Assembly (NCBI GenBank): GCA_047974325.1 | Contig: JBKECE010000236.1 | Location: 1 to 54,445 of the forward strand | Direction: 5' to 3' | DNA from: QVMP01 sp047974325 | Lineage (GTDB): Bacteria > Bacteroidota > Bacteroidia > Bacteroidales > Dysgonomonadaceae | DNA: 54,445 nt | In this document: positions 36,182 through 44,752 of the stretch, in pieces | How positions within the stretch are numbered: position 1 is the first letter of the stretch | Layout of the letters: each line of letters begins with the position of its first letter | The notes under the pieces: generated by a model | Told to the model about the DNA's origin: nothing | Databases searched by the model: none | The model's input: only the letters and a program-made list of their open reading frames with translations | Translations under genes and position numbers: made by a program

Positions 36182-36838
36182 TTATCTATATCTCTTACGA
36201 TAGAAAAACTCTGCTATTTCAAAATCAAATTCAGTGTCAATGTCAATGGATTCGGTTTCAGACAATCCATACATATACGGCATCCGTCCGATCACATTCT
36301 TATACTTCATCATGTTTTCCTTCGTGATAATAGATATGGCAAAGTTGAGCGCATATATATCGGGAAGATCCTGACTTCGAGGCTGATGTTCCAAATCATA
36401 ATTGATCGGTTTATTGTCCAGAAACATAAATTCCTTGACGAGATTTGCCGAGTTGAGCGAATCAAACTTATGGCTCACTTCTTTAAATGTTTTGATCGCA
36501 TTTGCATAACTTTCCGATTCCACCATCGGATTAGTCACATTGCAGTATGCAACAATGTCTCCATTGAAGTTTTCTGCCATGTTATAATATACATCACTCA
36601 TCGACACACTGCTTGTAGCATAAACGGGATCACGTTTCACGGTCTCAGCTCCCAGATTATGAGCGATTTCGAGCATACGGTCGTCATTCGAGTTGACAAT
36701 GATGCCATCAAACCCCTTAACACCTTGCAACTGTTTGATCTTTAGTTCCAACAAGTTTGATCCGGCAAACGGACGCAGGTTTTTATTCACTACACGTTCC
36801 GATCCGGAACGGACTGCTATTAATGCTTTTAGTTTCAT
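36182..36838 (-). CDS. CMP-sugar (acylneuraminate-type) cytidylyltransferase
   Basis: This 218-residue enzyme of the NeuA/KdsB family activates a nonulosonic acid or similar sugar with CTP. The nucleotide-binding loop is IAVRSGSERVVNKNLRPF (7-24), with the conserved R, S-x-R and KN. Later motifs are VNSNDDRMLEIAHNLGAE and an ending with SIDIDTEFDFEIAE, the D-x-D-x-x-x-D metal region of NeuA enzymes. No genes for sialic, legionaminic or pseudaminic acid synthesis lie in the window, so the sugar is unidentified. It sits 34 bp after a GT-B-like transferase and 26 bp before a GT2. Confidence 0.85.
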   Translation of the reverse strand: MKLKALIAVRSGSERVVNKNLRPFAGSNLLELKIKQLQGVKGFDGIIVNSNDDRMLEIAHNLGAETVKRDPVYATSSVSMSDVYYNMAENFNGDIVAYCNVTNPMVESESYANAIKTFKEVSHKFDSLNSANLVKEFMFLDNKPINYDLEHQPRSQDLPDIYALNFAISIITKENMMKYKNVIGRMPYMYGLSETESIDIDTEFDFEIAEFFYRKRYR

Positions 36839-36872
36839 AGTGATTCAAATTTTTTATATGATAGTTAGTTGT

Positions 36873-38144
36873 TTATATGTTTGGGTTAAAAATATACCGG
36901 ATCACATCTTTTATCTCATGCAGCAGCCTGTCGGGTGATTCGTCTTTCAGTAATTGTATCTTTGCCTCCAATTCTTCCAGATTTTCAAACTTGTCGTCAA
37001 TGCCATAAAACTCTTCGTTTTCTTCCTCCGTCCATCTCAGGCAAGGCTTTCCCAAAGCCAACGATTCGTAATATGCGGTTGTGTTCACTGAAATGGAAAA
37101 ATCCACAATATCTGATTTCAGCACCTCTTGCACAGAATGTTCTCTTCCCAGAAATATAATATTTGAACTGATGTCTGCATGCCGCACATGATATTTATCT
37201 TCAATAAAAGGATGTTTTTTGATGTAGAAAACTATCTTATTGTTGTGTTTTCGGTTATATGCTTTCAACACATCCAACAGCTTGTCATTTGTGTCCAGAT
37301 AGAGAGGCCTTCCCAGCAAGACCAAACATTTGGTAAAAGTCTGATTAATGTGATCTATCTCAAAGTCCTTGTATTTGAGATTGCCGAGCAGTATGAGTTG
37401 AGATTCAGCAAAGCCGTGCCGGGTGAGAAAATCTATTGTGGACTGTCCCCAACAAAGCATTTTTTGGGCTACACAATTTTCATAATTGATAATGTCAAAC
37501 GGAATCAATCTTTTGAAATTACAGAAAATGCCATGCTGTAACGTGATGGTCTCTGCATTGTGTTTATTAAAATACAATGTCAGCAAGGTTTCCTCTTTAT
37601 AGGAAGAGTTAAAACAAACATATCGCTTTATATTCGTAGGGTATGCCGTATTTTCGAGCAAACTGATCTGGTTGAGCAGTTTAATCACCATAGCAACAAA
37701 CTGCAATTTGTATTTGAAATTTTTGCCAATGGAACGACGAAAAACCAATCCGGCAGCCATCCAGAAATGTTTGAAATATGTGAATCCGAAGGGTGAAACT
37801 TTTTTCAACATCAATGAAGACAGGTCTACAACTTCGGAGTGAGAATAATATTGCTGTGTTGTTTTGGCAAGATCCCGATAATCGGTGCGATTGATCAGAT
37901 AAGTGATCAATGTTTCTTCTTTCGTTTTCAGAGCCTCACGCAAATCCATAAAATTGCAACTCAGATAATATTCCTTGAACACATCTCTGATATTGGGATT
38001 TGCTTCAAAATCGAGGTTCAGATAACCGGCAATCAGATATTTCAGATTGTAGCCTTTGTAAGAGTAGTCAAATTTCTCTTTTATTATTTTGTAGTTATTA
38101 AACCAAGTTTGATCCATAGAAGCATTTATGTTGTAGTCACACAA
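36873..38144 (-). CDS. Putative GT-B glycosyltransferase of a surface-glycan cluster
   Basis: This 423-residue protein lacks a signal peptide or membrane helices. The C-terminal half looks like a GT-B nucleotide-sugar domain: LQHGIF, LILLGNLKYKDF, LVLLGRPLYLD, KIVFYIKKHPFIEDKY, FLGREHSVQEVLKSDIVDFSISVNTTAYYESLALGKPCLRW. The HP and ES-ALGKP elements recall capsule, CDP-glycerol and polysialic-acid transferases. The N-terminal half (1-180) is not recognised. Two bases separate it from the metallophosphoesterase upstream, and a cytidylyltransferase follows, so a CMP-sugar donor is a reasonable guess. The precise family needs a profile search. Confidence 0.65.
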   Translation of the reverse strand: MCDYNINASMDQTWFNNYKIIKEKFDYSYKGYNLKYLIAGYLNLDFEANPNIRDVFKEYYLSCNFMDLREALKTKEETLITYLINRTDYRDLAKTTQQYYSHSEVVDLSSLMLKKVSPFGFTYFKHFWMAAGLVFRRSIGKNFKYKLQFVAMVIKLLNQISLLENTAYPTNIKRYVCFNSSYKEETLLTLYFNKHNAETITLQHGIFCNFKRLIPFDIINYENCVAQKMLCWGQSTIDFLTRHGFAESQLILLGNLKYKDFEIDHINQTFTKCLVLLGRPLYLDTNDKLLDVLKAYNRKHNNKIVFYIKKHPFIEDKYHVRHADISSNIIFLGREHSVQEVLKSDIVDFSISVNTTAYYESLALGKPCLRWTEEENEEFYGIDDKFENLEELEAKIQLLKDESPDRLLHEIKDVIRYIFNPNI

Positions 38145-38146
38145 AT

Positions 38147-39424
38147 TTAGAAATTTATTTTCACATTATTGTCAGCAGGGAAGAAGTCGATCTTAAAGTC
38201 ATCAATATCGTCCTCCGGCGTTGTCTGATCAAATAATCTGCCCAATTCCTTGATTTGCTGTTTCAGCGAATCGGTCACAACCTCGTCTCCTGCGGCATGT
38301 AGGACAAATATGCCTCCAGCAATCCGAGCTATCTGGTTGGCAATGCTATCATTCACATCCACACCCAACGATTTCAATTTTCCAAGAGCCAACTGTCCGG
38401 CAATTGCTTCGAGTCGTTTTTTGCTATGTTCCACCAAATCGGGTTTGTTTTGCAATGCTTCAACATTTCGGGTTTCTACATCCATTCCGCTGTCTCTGAT
38501 TGTGACAAAGCGGTAAGGGAACGCATAAGATGTTAACGAACCTGTTTCGATATCGTAGATTTTGTTCTGCTCACCCGAAATATATTCTGTGATGTCATTC
38601 GCATGAAAATGTCCTGTAAATATTGCTTTCATTCCACTATCTGCAAACAGATCGGCATAATGTTTCCAATCATCAATGATGTATTGAGAAAATAGCATTT
38701 CCTGATAGGGAAAATGTTCAACTAAGGCGTGATGCATCATTCCCAAAACGAGCTTATTTTTCCTCTTTGCTTCGAGGAACATCGATCGTAACCACATTTC
38801 GGTGTGCTCGTTGATCTTTCCTCCCGATATGCTATTGTTTGTATATTCTTTATATCGGCATCCATCGATAGCCACGAGCCAAATGTTATTACTCAGTTCG
38901 GTCACATAGCTCAGCGATGCCGTATCTTTATACAATGCCTTGCTATAACCACAATCGGCATATATCTGCTCAAATTCTACCGGATCCACATTTTCCGCTT
39001 TTTGCACCGTTTCACCTTTGTAGAGTGAAGCATAAGGCATATTGATATCGTGATTGCCGGGAACCACATAAATGCGAATGCCTTTATCGCGCAGAGGCTG
39101 CAATTTTTTGACTAAATCTATGTGACTTTGTTTTTCACCGTCTTTTGTCATATCGCCCGAAATGAGCAATATATCTATATCGCTATGGAGATAATCAGAC
39201 AAAACTTTGTCCAAAATGAATGGTATGGCAGTGAAATCTCGTCCTGCCGATTCAGATAAAGAACTGATTGCTGAACCATTATCCATTAAATGTTCAGACA
39301 GGAAGTGAATATCAGAGATCACTCCTATCCTTAGCTCCTTCTCTGATGCACAAGACGCCAATGTCCCGATAGCTAAAAAGAGGATTAATAGAACCTTTTG
39401 GAGCAGCCGCAAATGTTTCATCAT
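38147..39424 (-). CDS. Metallophosphoesterase lipoprotein
   Basis: This 425-residue calcineurin-like phosphoesterase is exported and lipidated: the signal ends GTLASC (C24). Metal-binding motifs are in the standard order: GVISDIHF, LLISGDMTKDGE, VVPGNHDIN, LGMMHHA and FTGHFHANDI. It therefore hydrolyses a phosphomono- or diester at the cell envelope. The C-terminal 130 residues are helical and not recognised. Its start overlaps the stop of the small membrane protein (ATGA, 39421-39424) and its stop is two bases from the GT-B gene. Possible roles are removal of phosphate from a surface glycan or a lipid-carrier product; the substrate is unknown. Confidence 0.88.
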   Translation of the reverse strand: MMKHLRLLQKVLLILFLAIGTLASCASEKELRIGVISDIHFLSEHLMDNGSAISSLSESAGRDFTAIPFILDKVLSDYLHSDIDILLISGDMTKDGEKQSHIDLVKKLQPLRDKGIRIYVVPGNHDINMPYASLYKGETVQKAENVDPVEFEQIYADCGYSKALYKDTASLSYVTELSNNIWLVAIDGCRYKEYTNNSISGGKINEHTEMWLRSMFLEAKRKNKLVLGMMHHALVEHFPYQEMLFSQYIIDDWKHYADLFADSGMKAIFTGHFHANDITEYISGEQNKIYDIETGSLTSYAFPYRFVTIRDSGMDVETRNVEALQNKPDLVEHSKKRLEAIAGQLALGKLKSLGVDVNDSIANQIARIAGGIFVLHAAGDEVVTDSLKQQIKELGRLFDQTTPEDDIDDFKIDFFPADNNVKINF

Positions 39425-39681
39425 TGATAGATATATGAATTTATTACATTCTTGACATTCGACCGGAGTTTGATCTCAGTCAGATGGAGACAAAGTGCAA
39501 TAATAGCTCCAAAAAGCAGGATATAGATCCCTCTTCTTTTTTCCCGAAGGCTATTTTTACGAAAACCATAAATCAACATGGCAAGACCAATAGCCGCAAT
39601 AATGGAAAAAACAATCTTGCCTATGAAAAGGTATTCATATATTGTGTTTGCCTGACTACTCAATTGATAATAATCTTCCAT
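39421..39681 (-). CDS. Small two-helix membrane protein
   Basis: This 86-residue protein has two predicted membrane helices (about 19-40, IGKIVFSIIAAIGLAMLIYGF, and about 50-66, GIYILLFGAIIALCL) joined by a basic loop (RKNSLREKRRG). No family is recognised. It is the first gene of the glycan cluster and is translationally coupled to the metallophosphoesterase through a 4-bp ATGA overlap, so the two proteins may work together in the inner membrane. The start is the only ATG that keeps both helices. Confidence 0.65.
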   Translation of the reverse strand: MEDYYQLSSQANTIYEYLFIGKIVFSIIAAIGLAMLIYGFRKNSLREKRRGIYILLFGAIIALCLHLTEIKLRSNVKNVINSYIYQ

Positions 39682-39761
39682 AAAATTTCAATTTTATGCT
39701 AAATTAGAAAAAATATTTTAAGTTGAGATCATATCATGCCGCATCGTACATAGTTTATTTA

Positions 39762-39769
39762 TATTTTTG
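39762..39769 (+). promoter_or_regulatory. Bacteroidota -7 promoter box for GHL10 lipoprotein
   Basis: TATTTTTG is an exact TAnnTTTG match, 25 bp before the ATG at 39795. Because it lies inside a longer reading frame opening at 39723, it supports the downstream start. Confidence 0.5.
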
Positions 39770-39794
39770 TGTTCAAATAATCAATTGTAGATCA

Positions 39795-41342
39795 ATGCAA
39801 AATATATTCAAAAAATCGACATATCTTCTTTTTTTCGTTCTCTTTTTCATCACTTCATGTAAAACTCAGCAACCTAAAGTTCATTATTCCGATCTAAAAT
39901 ACCCGAAACGGGAATTTCGTGGAGCTTGGATTCATACCATTGGTCAGAATCAATATAAAAGCATGAATCCGACACAGATGAAACAATATTTTACAGATAT
40001 GCTAGACAAGTTTCAATCGATCGGGATCAATGCTGTTATTTTTCAGGTGCGCCCTCAGGCTGATGCTTTCTACTATTCCGAAATAGAACCATGGAGCCGC
40101 TATCTGACCGGAATGCAGGGAAAAGCTCCTGACGGAGACTTTGATCCATTAGCTTTCATGGTCGAAGAATGTCACAAACGGAATATCGAACTGCATGCAT
40201 GGCTCAACCCTTACAGAGTAACCAGTGCCGAAGGACAACAATTAGCTAAAAACCATATCTACAATTCTCGTCCCGAATTATTCGTAAAATATGGTTCACA
40301 GATTTACTTTGATCCGGGTATACCCGAAAACAGGCAATATATCTGCAAGGTAGTGAAAGATATTGTAAAAAGATATGATGTGGATGCGATACATATGGAC
40401 GATTATTTTTATCCATATCCCATTGCCGGACAAAATTTTCCGGATGATGACAGTTTTCTGAAACATGCTTCTTCACAAGGATTCAAGGCAAATCAACGAA
40501 GCGACTGGAGAAGAAACAATGTGAATCTGCTTATCAACGAACTGCACGATGCGATAAAAGTCACAAAACCATGGGTAAGGTTTGGTATCAGTCCATTCGG
40601 CATTTACAGAAACAAGAAAAGCACATCGGACGGATCAGGAAGCGACACCAACGGATTGCAAAATTATGACGATCTGTATGCCGATATCAAATTATGGGTA
40701 AAAAATCATTGGATAGACTACAATATACCACAGGTATATTGGGAAATAGGACATAAAGCGGCAGATTATAATACATTGGTCGATTGGTGGGCTAAGAACA
40801 ATTATGGAGATCATTTGTATATCGGGCAAGATGTGAAACGAACAATGGATGCTACAAACTCGGCTGGTGACACTCAATTGTCCGAAAAATATTTGAAAGA
40901 GCGCAGTCATCCCGAAATAACCGGGAATTGCTTCTGGAATGGTTATCTGCTACTCGAAAACTATAAAGGAATATCCGGTGAATTAGTAAATAATTATCAG
41001 AAATATCCGTCACTGATTCCGGCTTATACACAGATGCACGATAAATCTCCCAAAGAGGTGAAAAATTTGAAAGAAGAGTTTACCCCTACCACACATATCT
41101 TGCAATGGGACAAAGGCGGAGACCCGATCGACCCCGAAAATGCACAATACTATGTCGTTTACAGATTTGAAAACGGTGAAAGAAAGAATCGGGACGATGT
41201 AACCAAAATTGTTTCGATTACCAGAAAAAACAACATCATTTTACCTTACGAAGGAGGAAAAATGAAATATGAATATGTGGTAACTTCCGTTGATCGATTC
41301 CACAATGAATCAAAAGGGAAAAGTAAAAAAATGAAATTGTAA
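39795..41342 (+). CDS. GHL10 (YngK/DUF187) family glycoside hydrolase-like lipoprotein
   Basis: This protein has about 515 residues from the ATG at 39795 (MQNIFKKS), whose signal ends FFITSC (C22), a lipobox; a longer frame from 39723 would hide the signal and include the promoter. The catalytic barrel (about 35-345) has the family blocks KREFRGAWIHTIGQ, INAVIFQVRPQADAFYYS, LHAWLNPYRV, DAIHMDDYFYP, and IPQVYWEIGH. The C-terminal 90 residues form an Fn3-like domain (QYYVVYRFENGE). Relatives act on peptidoglycan-type or other glycans; the substrate is not established. It opens a three-gene run with the next two genes. Confidence 0.88.
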   Translation: MQNIFKKSTYLLFFVLFFITSCKTQQPKVHYSDLKYPKREFRGAWIHTIGQNQYKSMNPTQMKQYFTDMLDKFQSIGINAVIFQVRPQADAFYYSEIEPWSRYLTGMQGKAPDGDFDPLAFMVEECHKRNIELHAWLNPYRVTSAEGQQLAKNHIYNSRPELFVKYGSQIYFDPGIPENRQYICKVVKDIVKRYDVDAIHMDDYFYPYPIAGQNFPDDDSFLKHASSQGFKANQRSDWRRNNVNLLINELHDAIKVTKPWVRFGISPFGIYRNKKSTSDGSGSDTNGLQNYDDLYADIKLWVKNHWIDYNIPQVYWEIGHKAADYNTLVDWWAKNNYGDHLYIGQDVKRTMDATNSAGDTQLSEKYLKERSHPEITGNCFWNGYLLLENYKGISGELVNNYQKYPSLIPAYTQMHDKSPKEVKNLKEEFTPTTHILQWDKGGDPIDPENAQYYVVYRFENGERKNRDDVTKIVSITRKNNIILPYEGGKMKYEYVVTSVDRFHNESKGKSKKMKL

Positions 41343-41354
41343 TAAGATATAACG

Positions 41355-41804
41355 ATGAATTCAACTAAAGAAAACACACTATCACTTGCTATCGGAAAAG
41401 ATGATTTTCAACGTATCGAAACAGGAGACCTGAAACAGATATTTCGCGAAATCAAAGACACGACTGCTAATAAATATCTTCTACATTTCGAAGACATGCT
41501 GTATGTGGCTGCCGGAAGTTGGTCTGGAGATGAAGAACCTGACGATATTATGATCTATAACGATGGAATTTATCCTTTTCTGCCGATAGAATACCAATAC
41601 CTGAATCTCTCAGCCGGATCGGCTCTGAGCAAAAAAGAACTGCTCATCGAAGTGGATAGTATCAATTTTCAGCCGGCTATAGATGAAAAAGGGGATGTTG
41701 TGCGTATGAACTGGAATGAGAAAAAAGGTTTTGTGGAAAATAAAAACGGTATCTTAGCCGCTTGGTTTATTATATATCAGCTGGGAAATATTGTAAAAAA
41801 ATAA
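41355..41804 (+). CDS. Small conserved-looking protein, possible ASCH/PUA-like fold
   Basis: This 149-residue cytoplasmic protein has no signal or membrane segment. It opens LSLAIGKDDFQRIETGDLKQIFREI, which resembles the first strand and helix of ASCH or PUA-like RNA-binding domains, and closes GILAAWFIIYQLGNIVKK. It lies 12 bp after the GHL10 gene and 3 bp before the THUMP methyltransferase gene, and an RNA-related role would fit that neighbour. The similarity is faint and the function is unassigned. Confidence 0.6.
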   Translation: MNSTKENTLSLAIGKDDFQRIETGDLKQIFREIKDTTANKYLLHFEDMLYVAAGSWSGDEEPDDIMIYNDGIYPFLPIEYQYLNLSAGSALSKKELLIEVDSINFQPAIDEKGDVVRMNWNEKKGFVENKNGILAAWFIIYQLGNIVKK

Positions 41805-41807
41805 AGA

Positions 41808-42974
41808 ATGAGTAATAAAAGATTTGGCATGATTGCCAAGACAATGGCAGGACTCGAAGATTTGCTGGCAGAAGAACTGATCGCGCTGGGTGCAGACAAT
41901 CTGGAAATAGGAACCCGAATGGTATCATTCGACGGAGACAAAACGCTTCTCTACAAAGCAAACATACATTGCCGCACAGCTTTGCGGATATTGAAACCTA
42001 TCTACACGTTCAAGGCAAGAAACGCCGACGAAATATATGCTGAAATAAAAAAAATAAACTGGTTTGACTACATGACCGAAAAGCAAACCTTCGCTATCGA
42101 CTCAGTTGTTTTCTCGGAAATATTCACACACTCCAAATTTGTAGCCTATCGCGTGAAAGACGGATTGGTCGATTTTTTCACCAAGAAAACCGGAGAACGG
42201 CCATCGGTGAGTGTTGCTAATCCGGATTTATTGATAAACATACACATCGCTCATGATAAATGCACATTAAGCATCGATAGTTCGGGTGAATCATTGCATA
42301 AAAGAGGCTATCGGACAGCTCAGACCGAAGCACCTCTGAATGAAGTATTAGCCGCGGGAATGATTCTCAGAACAGGCTGGCGTGGCGAATCTGACTTTGT
42401 GGATCCGATGTGCGGATCCGGAACTCTGCTGATTGAAGCTGCGATGATCGCCATGAATATACCACCGGGCATTTATCGCGAAAGTTTTGCTTTTGAAAAA
42501 TGGAACGACTTTGACAAAGACCTGTTCGATGAGCTATACAATGACGACAGTCGTGAGCGTGAATTTAAGTACAAGATATACGGCTCCGACATTTCAGAAC
42601 GAGCCATCGCTATCGCCACTGAAAACATCAAGAGTGCCGGTGTAGCACGCTATATAAACATAGAAACAAAGGCTCTCCAACAATATACCCAAGCTCCCGC
42701 AGAAACGGGTATATTGATAACAAACCCTCCTTACGGGGAACGCATCAAACCTGACGACCTTCTGGGCATGTATGAAATGATTGGCGAACGGCTGAAACAT
42801 GTGTTCACCGGCTACAAAGCATGGATATTGAGCTACAAGAAAGAATGCTTTGACAAGATAGGACTAAAAGCATCACAAAAAGTGAAACTCAAAAATGGCT
42901 CGCTAGACTGTGAATTTCGCGAATATAGTATTTTTGCAGGGAAAAAATATGACCGGAAGAAAACGGATGCCTAG
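41808..42974 (+). CDS. THUMP-domain class I SAM-dependent rRNA methyltransferase (RlmL N-terminal-like)
   Basis: This 388-residue cytoplasmic enzyme methylates the 2-amino group of a guanine in 23S rRNA, by analogy to the N-terminal half of E. coli RlmL. THUMP domain about 50-160. Catalytic domain about 165-385: ALNEVLAAGMILRTGW-type entry, SAM motif I DPMCGSG (199-205), motif IV NPPYGERI (306-313), which identifies amino-methyltransferases acting on exocyclic nitrogens. The RlmK-like half of E. coli RlmL is absent. The gene ends in TAG inside a CTAG that also provides the stop of the convergent permease gene. Confidence 0.92.
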   Translation: MSNKRFGMIAKTMAGLEDLLAEELIALGADNLEIGTRMVSFDGDKTLLYKANIHCRTALRILKPIYTFKARNADEIYAEIKKINWFDYMTEKQTFAIDSVVFSEIFTHSKFVAYRVKDGLVDFFTKKTGERPSVSVANPDLLINIHIAHDKCTLSIDSSGESLHKRGYRTAQTEAPLNEVLAAGMILRTGWRGESDFVDPMCGSGTLLIEAAMIAMNIPPGIYRESFAFEKWNDFDKDLFDELYNDDSREREFKYKIYGSDISERAIAIATENIKSAGVARYINIETKALQQYTQAPAETGILITNPPYGERIKPDDLLGMYEMIGERLKHVFTGYKAWILSYKKECFDKIGLKASQKVKLKNGSLDCEFREYSIFAGKKYDRKKTDA

Positions 42975-44206
42975 AGAGTTTCTTTTTTGTTGAGCCTTTT
43001 TCTCAGATTATTTGTCGGATACAATACGGCAACTATCCCGATCAGACTCACTGTGACAAATATAGCGACGATATCCCACACTTGCACTTGCACCGGATAA
43101 GCATCTATGATGAATGTTCCGGGTGTTGTTCCCAGTTTCAACAAACCGAAGTATTGCTGCAAGAGACAAAGGATAAGCCCCAGAAAGAGACCGAATATAG
43201 CTCCTGACAGTGAGATCATCCATCCTTCAAACATAAATATCCGTTCAATCAGTTTATTATTCGCTCCTAAATTCTGAAGAATCTTTATATCATCCTTTTT
43301 GTCCATTATCAGCATAGATAGTGAACCTACAATATTAAAAACAGCAATTATCAGGATAAAGGCAAGTATGAGAAATGTGACCCATTTCTCAATGTTCACC
43401 ATCCGGTATGATTCTTCTTGCTGCTGGAAACGGTCTTTGACTATATAATCACGACCAAGAATACTTCTCATATCTTTAGCCACCTTGTTTATAGATGAAC
43501 CGTCCTTCAATTTTAGATCCAAAGAAGTGACTTCTGTGTCATAACGGAACAATTCACGAGCCTGATCGATAGAAATGATAATCATCTGCTCATCATATTT
43601 CTGCTGATTCAAAGCAAACACTCCACGTGGATAGGAATAGGATGTGGAAAAAGCCGTAGACGGATTAGCCAGATTGATCTTCACGTCTCGTTTTGGTGCA
43701 TAGATTTCGAGTGGCGCCACAAATTTAGCTCTGATGCCCAACGACATAGCCAAGCCTGCTCCAACAACAGCATAGTTCACATCTCCTTCCTTGAGTTGAA
43801 ATGTACCGTCTATGATCACGGCATCGATATTGGCAAGATATTCAAACTGTGGGGAAACACCCTTCACTATAACCGGAAGTTGCCTATCCTCGAAACGTAA
43901 GAGGGCATTTTCTTCTATCGATTGCGACACAATTTCTATTTCGGGCAATGATGTTGCTTTTTGTATCACACTATCATTCGGGACAAATGCTTTGCCTTTC
44001 ACGGCCGTGATCTGCAATTCAGGATCAAATGTGCTGAATGTTTTACTCACAATCTCAGTGAAACCATTGAACACAGACAAGGTACACACCATTGCCATTG
44101 TGGCTACAGCAATGCCTAAAACAGAGATTAACGATATTATGTTAATCGCATTATGAGACTTTTTTGAAAATAAGTATCGCCGTGCTATGTAAAAAGATAC
44201 ATTCAC
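42971..44206 (-). CDS. LolC/LolE-type ABC transporter permease (FtsX family)
   Basis: This 411-residue inner-membrane protein has the four-helix MacB/LolCE layout: helix 1 about 18-45 (IISLISVLGIAVATMAMVCTLSVF), a large periplasmic domain (about 48-270), then helices about 275-300, 330-355 and 370-395. It probably extracts lipoproteins or acts as a mechanotransmission permease; an ATPase partner is not encoded next to it. Its start overlaps the rbfA stop (ATGA, 44203-44206), a pairing that suggests co-translation. Confidence 0.88.
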   Translation of the reverse strand: MNVSFYIARRYLFSKKSHNAINIISLISVLGIAVATMAMVCTLSVFNGFTEIVSKTFSTFDPELQITAVKGKAFVPNDSVIQKATSLPEIEIVSQSIEENALLRFEDRQLPVIVKGVSPQFEYLANIDAVIIDGTFQLKEGDVNYAVVGAGLAMSLGIRAKFVAPLEIYAPKRDVKINLANPSTAFSTSYSYPRGVFALNQQKYDEQMIIISIDQARELFRYDTEVTSLDLKLKDGSSINKVAKDMRSILGRDYIVKDRFQQQEESYRMVNIEKWVTFLILAFILIIAVFNIVGSLSMLIMDKKDDIKILQNLGANNKLIERIFMFEGWMISLSGAIFGLFLGLILCLLQQYFGLLKLGTTPGTFIIDAYPVQVQVWDIVAIFVTVSLIGIVAVLYPTNNLRKRLNKKETL

Positions 44207-44571
44207 TCTTCTGACTCTGTATTTTTTTTATTATCCGCTGTTTTTAGAAGCTTATCTATCTTTTCCAAATAATCGAGTGAATCGTCCAGATAGAACACAA
44301 ATTCAGGAATGATGCGCAATTGCTTACCCATGCGCTGACCTATATCGTAACGTATACTCTTCACATTTGTGTTGATATTTTTTAATAACTCCACACCCTT
44401 GTCGGAAGGAAAAATGCTGAGATATACTTTGGCAACACCTAGATCGGGACTAATACGTACCGAACTGACCGATACAAGAACACCTTGCATCTGCTTTGTT
44501 TGAAGCAAAAAGATATCGCTCAGTTCTTTCTGTATCAGTCTGTTTATTTTTTGTTGTCTGGTTGATTCCAT
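44203..44571 (-). CDS. rbfA: Ribosome-binding factor A
   Basis: This roughly 122-residue cytoplasmic factor helps 16S rRNA 5'-end maturation and 30S assembly. The whole protein is one KH-like domain: RQQKINRLIQKELSDIFLLQ, VSVSSVRISPDLGVAKVYLSIFP, and RYDIGQRMGKQLRIIPEFVFYLDDSLDY, all typical. The start is placed at 44571 (MESTRQQ); an ATG at 44580 adds three residues. The C-terminus is charged and disordered. It is first in a two-gene unit with the LolC/E-type permease, behind a -7 box at 44608-44615. Confidence 0.95.
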   Translation of the reverse strand: MESTRQQKINRLIQKELSDIFLLQTKQMQGVLVSVSSVRISPDLGVAKVYLSIFPSDKGVELLKNINTNVKSIRYDIGQRMGKQLRIIPEFVFYLDDSLDYLEKIDKLLKTADNKKNTESEE

Positions 44572-44607
44572 TCTTATCAAATTATTTTAAGCACAAATTG
44601 CAGAACA

Positions 44608-44615
44608 CAAAGATA
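44608..44615 (-). promoter_or_regulatory. Bacteroidota -7 promoter box for rbfA
   Basis: The minus strand reads TATCTTTG, an exact TAnnTTTG match, 37 bp upstream of the rbfA start at 44571. Confidence 0.5.
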
Positions 44616-44752
44616 GCAATTGAAACGGAAGTAATTTCCAAAAATAAAGCAAACTTAAGGTTTCAGACCTTTTATTACTTTCGTATATATAACAACACAA
44701 GTCTGTTATGCAGCCAAGATATACCACTAATATTTTTGTGCATTTAAATTCT

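Noticed and set aside
44731..44738. Plus-strand TATTTTTG box between rbfA and the lipoprotein gene
   Set aside because: No plus-strand gene follows it; the genes on both sides are on the minus strand, so it is probably a chance match or at most an antisense start.
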